From: Leptobrachium leishanense
Taxonomy: Eukaryota > Chordata > Amphibia > Anura > Megophryidae
Reading direction: 5' to 3'
Assembly (NCBI GenBank): GCA_009667805.1
Contig: CM019063.1
Location: 350,572,942 to 350,636,941, forward strand
Length of the DNA: 64,000 nt
Shown: in pieces, positions 33,501 through 45,151 of the stretch
Numbering within the stretch: position 1 is the first letter of the stretch
How the letters are laid out: each line of letters begins with the position of its first letter
Translations under genes and position numbers: made by a program
The notes under the pieces: model-generated
Database searches by the model: none
Told to the model about the DNA's origin: nothing
Seen by the model: the letters and a program-made list of their open reading frames with translations, nothing else

Positions 33501-33765
33501 CACATTCACCATATGGTGCAGGACTACCTTGGGGCAAGGGCAGACCTGGATACCTTTCCAGCAGATGATCCACTGGCTTACTGGGTGTTGAGATTGGATC
33601 ACTGGCCAGAACTTAGCCAATATGCTATGCAGCTACTAGGTTGCCCTTTATCCAGCGTGCTTTCTGAAAGGACGTTCAGTGCCGCTGGAGGTTTTGTCAC
33701 AGACAAAAGAGTGCGTCTGTCCACCGACTCTGTAGACCGCTGACATTTATAAAAATGAATCAGTC
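30591..33765 (+). pseudogene. hAT (ZBED-type) transposase, inactivated
   Basis: A DNA transposase that cuts out and reinserts the element. It starts at ATG 30591 (MSERPKRTGR) with an acidic Ser-rich N-terminus. The BED zinc finger lies at about 31310-31480 (VWEFFTKCAAD, CKLC, RHMTTCHASRWH). The RNase H-like core runs from about 31930 (TLDMWSSKHGQGCYISFTVQW). The hAT C-terminal dimerisation region ends near 33720 (LAYWVLRLDHWPELS, LSERTFSAAGGFVTDKR). Lesions are a 1-base deletion near 31050, a TGA at about 31366, a TAG at about 31910, a frameshift near 32690 and an early end after 33743. Otherwise coverage is close to complete. Confidence 0.9.
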
Positions 33766-33859
33766 CTGGATCAGCAGCTATCAATCCCCTGATGCTGACG
33801 TAACTGAATAGATTGGGGATCTCTTCTGCATTACCAAAACCTCCACCCCTGCACTCTTC

Positions 33860-34260
33860 CACAATACCTCAGAGCTGTTAATATTGGACCATAGGGTCCA
33901 ACCCTGCACTCATCCACAATACCACAGAGGGGTTACTTACGGTGTGAAGGCACTAGCTGCCATGAAAGGCACAATATTTGGGTGCACTGCCACTGACGCC
34001 TATACCAGATTCATATCATTTTAATATTGGACCGCAGGGTCCAACCCTGCACTCTTCCACAATACCACAGAGGGGTTACTTACGGTGTGAAGGCACTTGC
34101 TGCCACCAAAGGCACAATATTTGGGTGCACTGCCACTGACACCTATACCAGATTCATATCATTTTAATATTGGACCGCAGGGTCCACCACTGCACTCTTC
34201 CACAATACCACAGAGGGGTTACAGTGTGACGGCACTGTTGCCGACACTAAAGGCACAATT
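33860..34260 (+). repeat. Three ~140-base tandem repeats at the hAT copy 2 3' end
   Basis: Units begin TAATATTGGACC(A/G)(C/T)AGGGTCCA and contain CACAATACCACAGAGGGGTT and GGCACAATATTTGGGTGCAC. There are three successive copies with few differences. Confidence 0.88.
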
Positions 34261-34803
34261 TTAAAGCACCTATTGTCACTTTCATCCAAAGCCTGCATAA
34301 GTTTCACCATCATTTAGCCAAAAAAATTACTAAACTTGTGCTGTGTGTCCTAAAATGTCTCCTCTTTTCAGACAGACTGCCTCCCCAAGCAGTTGTTTAT
34401 GAATAGATTAAAGGAAAAACATTTACCATCATTTGAAATGTAATTTTTTTCTTTTTAAATGTTTCTATACATCCTACAAATCCGCCACTTCACGGGCAGG
34501 TTATGGGGACCTCCTAGGCACGATATTTGAAGGAATTTTTCATTTTTATTCTTAACCTTTATTTCATGGAAAACTCACTGTTCTTTTAAAAACTTTTTTT
34601 AAAATTTTTTGTCCTTGTTTCCTGTCCCCCAGGGCACTACCCAGACCCCCATACACCTTTTATGGCAAATATCTAGCATATATGCCCTATTGGAGGGCAC
34701 TCTAAAAATCGAACGTTCGAGTCCCATTGACTTACATTGAGTTCGGATCGTGTTCGAGGTTGAACCGAGCACAGGGGGCATTCGGCTCATTCCTAATATT
34801 TAG

Positions 34804-35269
34804 CATTGATAGTCCATTATGACTATATTGCCACGTTTGTCAGATTGTTTTATGACCACTTCTCTATTATTCGCTAGGTCTCTTAGCGCCTGTTTCTCTT
34901 GATACGAGAGATTCTGGTCTGTAGTAGGTAGTTGATTTGACTGGATATTTTCAATAGGGTCAGTAACCACGCTTTCAAATGTTTCTATATTGGGATAATC
35001 TTTCAGGAACGAAGTAAATCTACTTTTGATCGTACAGTACATTTAGGTTTATTCAAAGTAGGTCAATCTGGATCATTCTCTTTGAGTAGTGCTACCATAT
35101 CATCAATTGTGGCAAGTTCGCATCCAGTGAAATTCAAATTTCCAGCTTTTTTTCTCTTTAGGTTTAGATGGAATTTGTGTAGCGCTAATTTACGTGCGAA
35201 TAGATTTAGTTTTGCCTTGAAATTAAGGTTGGTAATGCAGGGGCAGTCTGTGAAGGTGACAAATAGCAA
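34804..35269 (-). pseudogene. PLE3 N-terminal region
   Basis: 35269-35063 encodes a Lys-rich segment (LFARKLALHKFHLN). 35042-34804 encodes the family block QALRDLANNREVVIKQSDKR followed by NIVIMD. A frameshift lies near 35045. The sequence continues across the hAT into 29403, as expected of one split gene. Confidence 0.82.
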
Positions 35270-35270
35270 T

Positions 35271-35904
35271 TACTCAACATTGCTGTTCTCTATAAGTATC
35301 TTTCCTACTTTTTCTATCTATCTGCTGTGAACCCATGAAGGCTCACATTTCTCAAACTTTACCTTTTTTTGTCAGTGAACCAGTATAGCTGATTCTCTAT
35401 GAAGCCATAAACAGCCACCTCTCAATGTGGACAAGTCTAACCCTTCCAAGTATTTTTAATTACCTGCCAGTAATCTTTCTAAAGTAGGCGGGCCACAAAG
35501 GTTTTCTACACTTTTCTACACCTGGTGAATCCTAGAAGGTTCACTTTCTTCAAAAACTAGCAATATAGGAAGTGTATATAGAACCCTGGGGTAAAATGGG
35601 CTTTCATTTGTAATCCTAAATATAGCATTATTTACACCACCCACTTACAGGGGATTAGGGACATTGAGCAATAAGAGAACCTCCAATACAATAGGGTTCT
35701 CTTAAATGAATGCACTAATACAGGTCCGCTAGTATCTCCGTGTCTTTAGGAAATCCTGACATACGTCTGTTTTCATTTTTTTGCAAGCTCACGAAGATCT
35801 TTACTGTTTCTTGTCCTCTGAGGGCCCTTAGTGGTCCAGAATACAAACGTCTATCTGGCTTAATAAAAGTTATGTTTTAACACTGTATCCTCTACCATTT
35901 ACTT
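35271..35904. other. Unassigned non-coding sequence
   Basis: AT-rich, without a convincing frame, repeat or element end. Confidence 0.3.
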
Positions 35905-35989
35905 AGCTAAAATCATGTATTTTCTCAGAAAAATAATGTAACGAGTTCCCATTTCTAATTTTTGTAACAAGCGTACCCCATAGAATATA
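35905..35989 (+). repeat. Fragment of a TTAA-type element tail
   Basis: It matches the tail of the TTAA family at about 3765-3850 and 39890-39965 (TTTAGCTAAAATCA and TTCTAATTTTTGTAACAAG blocks). The Tc1 element at 35990 is inserted in it. Confidence 0.65.
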
Positions 35990-37553
35990 CAGGTGAAACT
36001 CGAAAAATTTGAATATCGTTCAAAAGTTCACTTATTTCGGTAATGCAACTTAAAAGGTGAAACTAATATATGATAGTTCAAGCCGTGATTTGTCATAATT
36101 GTGAGGATTATGGTTTACATCTCATGAAAACCCCAAATCCACAATCTCAGAAAATTTGAATATTGTGAAAAGGTGCAATATTCTAGGCTCAAAGTGTCCC
36201 ACTCTAATCAGCTAATTAAGCCATAACACCTGCAAAGGGTTCCTGAGCCTTTAAATGGTCTCTCAGTCTGGTTCAGTAGGAATCACAATCATGGGAAAGA
36301 CTACTGACCTGACAGTTGTGCAGAAAACCATCATTGACACCCTCCATAAGGAGGGAAAGCCTCAAAAGGTAATTGCAAAAGAAGTTGGATGTTCCCAAAG
36401 TGCTGTATCAAAGCACATTAATAGAAAGTTATGTGGAAGAAAAAGGTGCACAAGCAGCAGGGATGACCGCAGCCTGAAGAGGATTGTCAGGAAAAGGCCA
36501 TTCAAAAGTGTTGGGGACTTTCACAAGGAGTGGACTGAGGCTGGAGTCAGTGCATCAAGAGCCACCACACACAGACGAATCCTGGACGTGGGCTTCAAAT
36601 GTCGTATTCCTCTTGTCAAGCCGCTCCTGAACAACAAACAACGTCAGAAGTGTCTTACCTGGGCTAAAGAAAAACAGACCTGGTCTGTTGCTCAGTGGTC
36701 TAAAGTCCTCTTTTCTGATGAGAGCAACTTTTGCATCTCATTTGGAAACCAAGGACCCAGAGTATGGAGTAAGAATGGAGAGGCACACACTGCAAGATGC
36801 TTGAAGTCCAGTGTGAAGTTTCCACAGTCTGTGTTGATTTGGGGAGCCATCTCATCTGTTGGTGTTGGTCCACTGTGCTTCATTAAGTCCAGGGTTAACG
36901 CAGCCGTCTACCAGGAGATTTTGTAGCATTTCATGCTTCCTTCCGCAGACGAGCTTTATGGGGATGCTGGCTTCATTTTCCAGCAGGACTTGGCACCTGC
37001 CCACACTGCCAAAAGCACCAAAACCTGGTTCAATGACCGTGGGATTACTGTGCTTGATTGGCCAGCAAACTCGCCTGACCTGAACCCCATAGAGAATCTA
37101 TGGGGCATTGCCAAGAGAAAGATGAGAGACAACCGAACAATGCAGAAGAGCTGAAGGCCGCTATTGAAGCATCCTGGTCTTCCATAACACCTCAGCAGTG
37201 CCAGAGGCTGATAGCTTCCATGCCACGCCGCATTGAGGCAGTAATTGCTGCAAAAGGTGCCCCAACTAAGTACTGAGTACATATGCATGCTTATACTTTT
37301 CAGAGGTCCGTTATTGTTCTATGTACAATCCTTGTTTTATTGATTGCATGTAATATTCTAATTTTCTGAGATTGTGGATTTGGGGTTTTCATGAGCTGTA
37401 AGCCATAATCCTCACAATTATGACAAATCACGGCTTAGACTCATTACATGCAAAGCAAGATAGTTCATCTCTAGTATCAGTTTCACCTATTAAGTTGCAT
37501 TACTGAAATAAATGAACTTTTTCACGATATTCAAATTTTTAGAGTTTCACCTG
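35990..37553 (+). mobile_element. Tc1-like transposon, nearly intact
   Basis: TA at 35988-35989 and 37554-37555. The terminal repeats begin CAGGTGAAACTCGAAAAATT and are mirrored at the right, with a further inner inverted match (AAAACCCCAAATCCACAATC near 36126 against 37370-37392). It carries one transposase gene with two lesions. The family differs from the Tc1 at 8145-9759. Confidence 0.95.
36291..37276 (+). pseudogene. Tc1 transposase with one stop and one frameshift
   Basis: About 330 codons, normal for Tc1. The start MGKTTDLTVVQK gives the paired helix-turn-helix region (KVIAKEVGCSQSAVSKHI). Then come the second DNA-binding helix set (SASRATTHRRIL), the first catalytic Asp in VLFSDESNF, the second in FIFQQDLAPAHTAK and the Glu in SPDLNPIENLWG. 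A TAG at 36924-36926 interrupts the frame between the two Asp motifs. A frameshift near 37135 displaces the last 45 or so codons, which end at 37276 (GAPTKY). All catalytic residues remain. Confidence 0.9.
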
Positions 37554-37824
37554 TACAACAGCAAAGACTTGGATGATAGAATGTGAAAAAAATAATAATT
37601 AATAATAATTTTACATGTTGTAGATCAGGGTTTCCCAACGGGGGTGGTAATGCCCCCCCAGTGGGCACTGAAGCCTTCCAAGGGGGCAGAATTGGTCCAG
37701 AGGAAAATGGGGGGCGTTAAGGCGGTCAAGGGGGGGCAGCAGCATATTGAAGAATTTAATAATATTTATTATAAATTTCTACACTTGAATTTTTTCATCT
37801 TATTGTTATCGCATAAAGAAGCAT

Positions 37825-40255
37825 TTAACCACTTGGCTGCTAAGGACGCGCTCAGCGCGTCCTGCCAAGTGTTCCTCCTGTGCTACGGATGCGTTGAGCG
37901 CGTCCTAGCACAGGAGGCAGCAATCAGCCGGGATTCCGGCTGATTGCTGGCCCCCCTGGTACGGGCTGACATCTAGCATTTCAGCCTGGCACTCCGGGAC
38001 GCCGGGGGGGAGATAGATGTCATTGCGGCGGCGTGATGACATCTATTTCAGGTGCCCCCCCCATGAGTGCGGAGGAGGTGCCTGAAAGGGAGGGGGGAGG
38101 TCCTTCGGACCTCTCTCCCTCCCTATCGCGGGGGACCAAAGGCTGAAGGCAGGCACGGTTTGGAAGGGCACAGCCTGCCCTTCCAAACCGTGCCTGCCTT
38201 TAACCCCTTGGGTGCCGGATCACGATTCGGCGCCGAAAAGCGCCAAATTGTGATCCTCTCCCAGAGCTGGCCAACATCTTGGATGTCGGCCAAGCTTCTG
38301 GGAATGCCCCCTGATGACTGGCATCATCGTGCATAGCACGATTATGCCAGTCCTGGAGCTAACCCCTAACTGCCACCAATGGTGGAGATAGGGGGTTCCA
38401 ATGAACCCCCTATCTCCCGATCCGTGACAGCTAGGGCTTAGGGCTTAAGAGCATGGCCTTTCCAACGATACCAAACATGACCATGTAAAAGTACAAAAAA
38501 ATGTTTTAACCCTTTCGCTGCTGAGGCTTTTCCCGCCTCTGTGCTGAGGTCATTTTTACCGGTTTTGCTCATCACGTTTAAACGTGTTTTTAAGGCTTAT
38601 TTTAGTATATGACCCAGACATATTATATATCGTTCTTTCCGTCAGACTCAGTAGATTCATAATATGTCATTATTATATGTATACGTTATGTCATGTCTGT
38701 ATATTATAACAAAAAATGCAATAAAATATGTATTTTCAATAATTTACAACGTGTAAAGTGTTTTTTTTCACATTTTAAAATGCGAGCAATTGCGGTTATA
38801 TTTTGTATGGGGTGCGCTTGTTAAAAAAATTAGAGATGGGGTCTCGTTACATTTTTTTTGGGGGAAAATTACGCGATTTTTAACAAACGCACCGCATACA
38901 AAAATCGTTAGTGCAGCATCATTGTTCACATTATAATTGCAATGGGAACAATATTGCTACACTAACAAACCAAAAAAAAAGAAAAAAAAAATGTTTATTT
39001 TTTTTTATAATTTTTTTTAAAATATATTTTTATTTTTAATTTTTATTTTTTTTAAAAAACTTTTTTCACATTCAAGTTTGGTATTGTTGGAACGGCCATG
39101 CTCTGGCCGATCCAACCATACCAAACATTAACCACTAACTGCCACGGATCGGGAGATAGGGAGTTCATTGGAACTCCCTATCTCCACCGTTGGTGGCAGT
39201 TAGGGGTTAACTCTAGGACTGGCGTCATCGTGCTACGAACGATGACGCCAGTCCTCAGGGGGAGTTCCCGGAGGCTTGGCCGACATCCAAGATGTCGGCC
39301 AGCTCCGGGAAAGGATCGCGAACCGGCGCTTTTCAGCGCCGATTCGCGATCCAGCTCCCCAGGGGTTAATGCCAGGTACCATTTGGAAGGGCAGGCTGTG
39401 CCCTTCCAAATGATGCCTGGGTTAACCCCCGCAGAGCTGCCGATCGGGAGGGAGAGAGGTCCGATGGACCTCCCCCCCTCCCTTTCAGGCGCCTCCTCCG
39501 CACATGCGGGGGGGCGCCTGAATTAGGTGTCATCGCGCTGCCGCGATGACACCTAATTCTGGCGGCTGCGGTCCCGGATGCGCGGCTGACATCGAGGATG
39601 TCAGCCCGCACCGGGGGGGCCAGCGATCGGCCGGAATCCGGCCGAACGCTGACCCCAATGGGAGGACGCGCTCAGCGCGTCCTCCACACAGCAGCGGGAA
39701 TGCGGAGGACGCGCTCAGCGCGTCCTCCGCATTGAAAGGGTTAAAAAAAATTATATAAAAAAAAAATAAACAAGTTTTTTTTTTATTTGTTAATGCAGCA
39801 ATATTGTTCCCATTTCAATTATTCAATTATAATGTGAACAATGATGCTGCACTAATGATTTTTGTATGCGTTGCGTTTGTTAAAAATAACGAAATTTTCC
39901 CCAAAAAAATGTAACGAGTCCCTATTTCTAATTATTTTAACAAGAGCACCGCATAGAAAATATAACCGCAATTGTTCGCATGTTAAAATGTGGAAAAACA
40001 CACTATACACATTGTAAATGATTGAAAATTCTAATTTTATTGCATTTTTTGTTATAATATACAGACAGGACATGATTTATACATATAATAATGACATATT
40101 ATGAATCTGCCGAGTCCGCCGGAAAGAACGATATATAATATGTCTGGGTCATATATTAAAATAAGGCTTCAAAATGCGGTTAAACATGATGAGCGAAACC
40201 AGTAAAAATGACCTCAGCACGGAGGCGTGAAATGGCTCAGCAGCGAAAGGGTTAA
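37825..40255 (+). mobile_element. TTAA-flanked serial-hairpin element (outer)
   Basis: The hairpin-rich half is 37829-38505 and the conserved AT-rich tail 39745-40251, with TTAA at 37825-37828 and 40252-40255. It has the same plan as 2890-6368. The middle is occupied by an inverted second copy (38506-39744). It carries no transposase gene. Confidence 0.8.
38506..39744 (-). mobile_element. TTAA-flanked serial-hairpin element (inner, inverted)
   Basis: TTAA at 38506-38509 and 39741-39744. The tail lies at the left (38510-38960, complement of 39800-40251) and the hairpin array at the right (39070-39740, complement of 37829-38500). The array contains about twelve consecutive hairpins, among them GAGGACGCGCTCAGCGCGTC twice, TTAGGTGTCATCGCG with its complement, and GGATCGCGAACCGGCGC with its near complement. 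Confidence 0.8.
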
Positions 40256-41082
40256 AAATTAAATTTAGCATTATAATTCGTTTTAGTCTTATCCGTGACA
40301 AGTCTTTGCAAGTTGGTAAGTAAAGACAAATATTACGCGATTCACGCAATCAAGCATGTTTCGACAAGAATATGAGGGCTTGTAATTACTTTTTTACAGA
40401 GCGAGTGCACCGGCGGCATCGCAAACAAGCGGAGGCATACAAGTTGATGCATCCACGATTTCAAATCTATAAAAAGCAGGGATCTAGGAATAAATCCCAT
40501 TATTTTTTGTATGCTTTGCCAATAATCCTTATTTGTGAGTGATAAAAGTAGGGCTGCAACTAACGATTATTTTCATATTATTTTCGATTAATCGGACAAA
40601 AAATTTAAAAAATCAATGCCATTTTTTTGGTTAGTTAAGATAAAAACCACAAACTGAGTGTTACACATATACACTTCAGACTAAAATTTTACACTAACAC
40701 AACAGTTTGTGGTTACTGGAATTCTAAAAAAAAATTGGACAAAAACTGTTGGAAAAGAGATTATCACTGTTCATAATATTCTGTTATTAACTCTTTAAGA
40801 AATATAGTAATATTTTGCCAATTCTGGACCCAATACTGCAAACTAATGATTTGGCAAATGTTGTACTTAAAGTGTAGGTAACATACAACAATGTGCAATC
40901 GCAGTCACCTTACTGACAGCGGTGAATTGTGTACGTAACCAGTCATCAGGGAGTTAATAAAAAAAATGAACCCCTTTGGGTGTAAGACAAATTTTGCAGT
41001 TCAGCTGTAGATAATTGCTAAAAGGTCATAATATTTATAAAAGTAAAAACATATATTTTTATTTACTTTTTCTGACACTTTG
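40256..41082. other. Non-coding sequence with a possible hAT 5' end
   Basis: At 40548 the sequence TAGGGCTGCAACTAACGATT, with ATTTTC..., resembles the terminus of a widespread vertebrate hAT group. The opposite end is missing. The rest is unassigned and AT-rich. Confidence 0.45.
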
Positions 41083-41277
41083 TGAAAGGATTTTACCAGG
41101 AGAGATTTTACCATTGAGATTTCTCTCGTTTTCAAGTATGTCCTGGGTGGCGAGTATGTACCGTTAGGTGTCTTGCCAAGGACACTTACTGGAGAGGTTG
41201 CTCGCTGGGATCGAACCCATGACTCCACAGGCTCTCTCCATGCAGAGCGATGACATTACCTCTACTCCACCCAGCCG
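41083..41277 (-). repeat. tRNA-derived SINE, copy 1
   Basis: About 195 bases shared with 49434-49621. On the minus strand it begins CCGGCTGGGTGGAGTAGAGG (an A-box-like region), has a B box GGGTTCGATCCC (41207-41218) at the right spacing, and ends in a TGGTAAAATCCTT-type tail. Pol III transcription is inferred from the boxes. Confidence 0.75.
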
Positions 41278-41402
41278 GTACTTGTAATTCTCTCTCTGCC
41301 AGTTAGTTAGCTTTAGAGAAATATTTATTATGTCTGTTCTCTGCTAAACCCTTGAGAGATTAACTGCCCAGTACTGTGTTAGTGGTGGAGATCCCAGATA
41401 TA

Positions 41403-44400
41403 TTAGAAACATAGAAACATAGAAAAATGTCGGCAGATAAGAACCTTTCGGCCCATCTAGTCTGCCCAATTACATGGATACTTTACCTGGATTTATCTTT
41501 TGTTTAGGATAGCCTTATGCCTATCCCATGCCTGCTTAAATTCAATTACTGTTTTAGCCTCTACCACTTCAACTGGAAGACTGTTCCATGTATCCACCAC
41601 CCTCTCAGTAAAATAATGCTTTCTGATGTTACTTTTAAACCTTTGCCCCTCTAATCTAAGACTATGTCCTCTTGTTTTGCTACTTTGTTTCCTTTTAAAT
41701 ATACTCCCTTCCTCTACCTTGCGGATTCCCTTTACGTATTTAAATGGTTCTATCATATCTCCTCTGTCTCGTCTTTTTTCCAAGCTGTACATGTTAAGAT
41801 CATTAAGCCTTTCCTGGTAACCTTTCTCCTTCAAGCCGTACACTATTTTAGTAGCCCTTCGCTGAACTCTCTCTAAGATGTCTATATCCTTCTGGAGATA
41901 CGGTCTCCAGTACTGCACACAGTACTCCAAGTGAGGTCTCACCAGTGCTCTGTACAGTGGCATGAGCACTTCCCTTTTCCTACTGCTAATACCTCTCCCT
42001 ACACAACCAAGCATTCTGCTAGCATTTCCTGCTGCTCTATTACATTGACTACTTACCTTTAGATCCTCTGAAATAATAACCCCTAAATCCCTTTCCTCAG
42101 ATGTTGAGGTTAGGACTGTATCAAATATTCTATATTCAGCCCTTGGGTTGTACGTCCCAGGTGCATTATCTTGCACTTATCCACGTTAAAACTCAATTGC
42201 CACAGCTCCGACCATTTTTTTAGTTTACCTAAATCATTTGTCATTTGGCTGATCCCTCCAGGAACGTCAACCCTGTTGCAAATCTTTGTGTCATCAGCAA
42301 AAAGACATACTTTTCCATTAATACCTTCTGCAATATCACTAATAAAAATATTAAAGAGAATGGGTCCAAGTACTGACCCCTGAGGTACCCCACTGGTAAC
42401 AAGACCTTGCGCCAAATAAACTCCATTTACCACAACCCTCTGTTGCCTGTCACTCAGCCACTGCCTAATCCATTCAACAATATTGGAATCCAAGCTCAAA
42501 GATTGCAATTTATTGATAAGCCTTCTATGCGGAACAGTATCAAAAGTCTTACTGAAATCTAAATAAGCAATGTCTACTGCACCACCTGTGTCTATTATTT
42601 TTGTTACCCAATCAAAAAAATCAATAAGATTAGTTTGGCATGATCTCCCTGAGGTAAACCCATGTTGTTTCTGATCCTGTAATCTATGTGTTTTTAGATG
42701 TTCAACAATCCTTTCCTTTAACATGGTTTCCATTAATTTCCCCACTACTGACGTAAGACTAACTGGCCTATAGTTCCCAGATTCCTCCCTACTACCCTTC
42801 TTGTGAATGGGCACAACATTTGCTAATTTCCAGTCTTCTGGGACGACTCCCGTTAGCAAGGATTGGTTAAATAAATCTGTTAACGGTTTTGTTATTACAT
42901 CACTGAGCTCTTTTAATAATTTAGGGTGGATCCCATCAGGTCCCATTGACTTATTTGTCTTTACTTTAGACAGCTGCTGTAGAACCTCCTCCTCTGTAAG
43001 CTGATATGTAATTGTCTCGTTAGTGTTTCCTCCTAACTGAGGTCCCTTTCCTTCGTTTTCTTCTGCAAAGACTGAACAAAAATATTCATTGAGGCAGTCA
43101 GCGAGACTTTTATCCTCTTCTACATACCTTCCTTCCTTTGTTTTTAATATAACTAATCCTTGTTTTACTTTTCTTTTCTCGTTTATGTATCTAAAAAATG
43201 TTTTGTCCCCCTTTTTTACTGACTGAGCTATTTTCTCTTCTGCGTGTGCTTTGGAAGCTCTTATAAATTGCTTTGCCTCTTTCTGCCTAATCTTATAGGT
43301 TTGCCTATCTTCTTCACTCTGAGTTGTTTTATAATTATTGAATGCTATCTTTTTGTTCCTCACTATTTTGGCCACTTCTGCAGAGTACCACAGTGGTTTC
43401 TTCCCTTTTTTGTTTTTGCTAACAAATCGAATGCAATTGCCTGTGGCCTTCAATAATGCTTCCTTTAAATAATCCCATTTCTCCTGGACTCCCTTTAAAC
43501 TCCTCCAGTCTGATAATGACTCCTTCACACAAAGTCTAATTTTTGAAAAATCTGTTTTTTTAAAGTCTAAAACTTTTGTTTTTGTGTGGTGCGGCTCCAT
43601 CCCTGTTTTTATATTAAACCATACTGACTGGTGATCACTAGATCCCAAATTTTCACCTACAACAACGTCCGATATCAAACCTCCATTTGTGAGTATTAAA
43701 TCCAATATGGCCTCTTTACGGGTCGGCTCCTCAACTACTTGTGTTAGAGATAATCCCAGTAGGGAGTTTAGAATATTTGTACTCCTGGTGCACACAGCTG
43801 TTTTGTTTTTCCAGTTCACATCAGGAAGATTAAAGTCCCCCATGATAATAACTTCCCCCATTGCCATTTTGGCTATTTCCTCAACCATCAGATTATCTAG
43901 CTCTTCTACTTGTCCAGGGGGTCTATAGATCACACCTACACGAGCTACTGTATGATTGCCAAATGTTAGCGTAACCCAAACTGACTCTATGTTCACCTCG
44001 CTCACTTTTATTTGGTTCGTTTTTATATTGTATTTCACATACAGGGCCACTCCTCCTCCTTTCCTACCTTCTCTGTCTTTTCTATATAAAGAGTACCCCG
44101 GTATTGCTATGTCCCAGTTATTTTTCTCACTGAACCATGTCTCAGTAACCACAACTAAATCTACTTTTTCAGCTGCCATCATTGCCTCCAGTTCATTGAT
44201 TTTATTGACTAAACTGCGAGCATTTATAGACACGACTCTGAGCTTGTCATTTTTTTCCCCGCATGTTGCTTGCACCCTCCGATTTAGGTCTGATCCGGCC
44301 GAGTGTTCAGTCTGCCCCTGTGCAGGAGGATGGGAAGGAGTCAGCTGGGCAGACTGTCTGCCTGCAGCCAGAGACTCAATGCTCAAAACCCCAATAGACA
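41403..44400 (-). mobile_element. CR1-type LINE
   Basis: Minus-strand non-LTR retrotransposon. The 3' end is the octamer repeat (TTTCTATG)n at 41405-41427, the hallmark of CR1-like 3' ends in place of a poly(A) tail. ORF2 fills most of it. The 5' limit is uncertain: the first ~100 bases match, in inverted orientation, the repeat at 45152-45545. Confidence 0.9.
41493..44386 (-). pseudogene. CR1 ORF2 endonuclease-reverse transcriptase, one frameshift
   Basis: About 965 codons in two frames. The APE-type endonuclease (about 43.9-44.25 kb) has VVTETWFSEKNNW, GDFNLPDVNW and SSDHQSVWF. The reverse transcriptase has GPDGIHPKLLKEL, IAYLDFSKTFDTVPH, SGVPQGSVLGPILFN and the active site LFADDTKI. The C-terminal part (42176-41493) has YRALVRPHLEYCVQYW and ends KAILNKR, as usual for CR1. 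The only lesion I see is a frameshift within 42110-42176. The enzyme nicks target DNA and primes cDNA on it. The first ~33 residues derive from the inverted-repeat segment and may not belong to the original protein. Confidence 0.92.
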
Positions 44401-44557
44401 GTTACAAAACCTGCCAAGATGCCCAATATTCAAAGAAGAATTTTGCCACATAAAAACAAGCAGTAGTAGTGTCAACCTAAAATACAATGCTACAAATAAT
44501 AATTAAAATATTTAGCTCTATACTGATTAAAGAGGTGGAGTTTATTTTTTTCCTTAA

Positions 44558-44937
44558 AGTGACATTAAACACTCAGATTTTTTAATATAAAACAATACTC
44601 TAATGTGTGACTTACTGTAATCCATAGTAGTTTGTCTTCTCTTTGCTGCTCTTCCTTTTAAATCCATATCTCTTCTCATGCTAGGGGAGAACTTCCTGTT
44701 TCAGCAGACTGCCTGGTCTCTGGAATGGATACATGGTGTCTGTGTATAGGTTTGCAACCTGAGCCAGTATTACAGGAAGTGGCAGCCAGCTGCAAAAGGA
44801 AGTTCTCCCCCAGTATGAGAAGAGATATGGATTTAAAAGGAAGAGCAGAAACAGAGAAGGAAAACAACCATGGATTACAGTAAGGCACACATTACAGGAT
44901 TGGTTTATGTTAAAAAATCTGAGGGTTTAATGTCACT
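44558..44937. mobile_element. Palindromic TTAA MITE, 380 bp
   Basis: TTAA at 44554-44557 and 44938-44941. The terminal repeats begin AGTGACATTAAACACTCAGA, and the inner halves (GGGGGAGAACTTCC and CTTTTAAATCCATATCTCTT blocks) also mirror each other. No gene. Confidence 0.88.
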
Positions 44938-44941
44938 TTAA

Positions 44942-45151
44942 ATCTAAATTGTGGGTGACCCACTCAATATGTTTGATCAACGTGCATTCTAGGCTTCACA
45001 CTCTCGAGAAGTCTTTTTTTAAAGTATTTGTTGTTGTAGTTAAGACTGGTCAGAATCTTTAAGCTTGATGGTCGTTGTTCCTCTTTAATATCTACATAGA
45101 CTGGGATGACCTTGGTAGTTGTCTCTATTGCATTTATCAAGTCTGACACCA
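44942..45151. other. Unassigned segment with a minus-strand frame
   Basis: The minus strand stays open from about 45150 to 44964 and reads VIPVYVDIKEEQRPSSLKIL. No family was recognised. It may be a fragment of a retroelement ORF. Confidence 0.3.

Larger units (their letters stand above)
29412..34795 (+). mobile_element. hAT transposon copy 2 (long, near full length)
   Basis: A perfect 8-base target duplication ATATTTAG lies at 29404-29411 and 34796-34803. The termini are TAGGGATGAGCTGTTCGG and its imperfect complement ending GAATGAGC-type at 34795. It holds a promoter with TATA box, a leader of ~70-base repeats, a decayed transposase and 3' tandem repeats. The insertion splits PLE3. Confidence 0.95.
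27978..35270 (-). mobile_element. Penelope-like element 3, interrupted by hAT copy 2
   Basis: Minus-strand Penelope ORF running from 35269 to 27978, split by the hAT at 29412-34795. It keeps the N-terminal region and all RT motifs but no GIY-YIG domain, because its 3' end stops at the junction with hAT copy 1. No inverted arms or hammerhead motif were found for this copy. Sequence differs clearly from PLE1 and PLE2. Confidence 0.8.
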
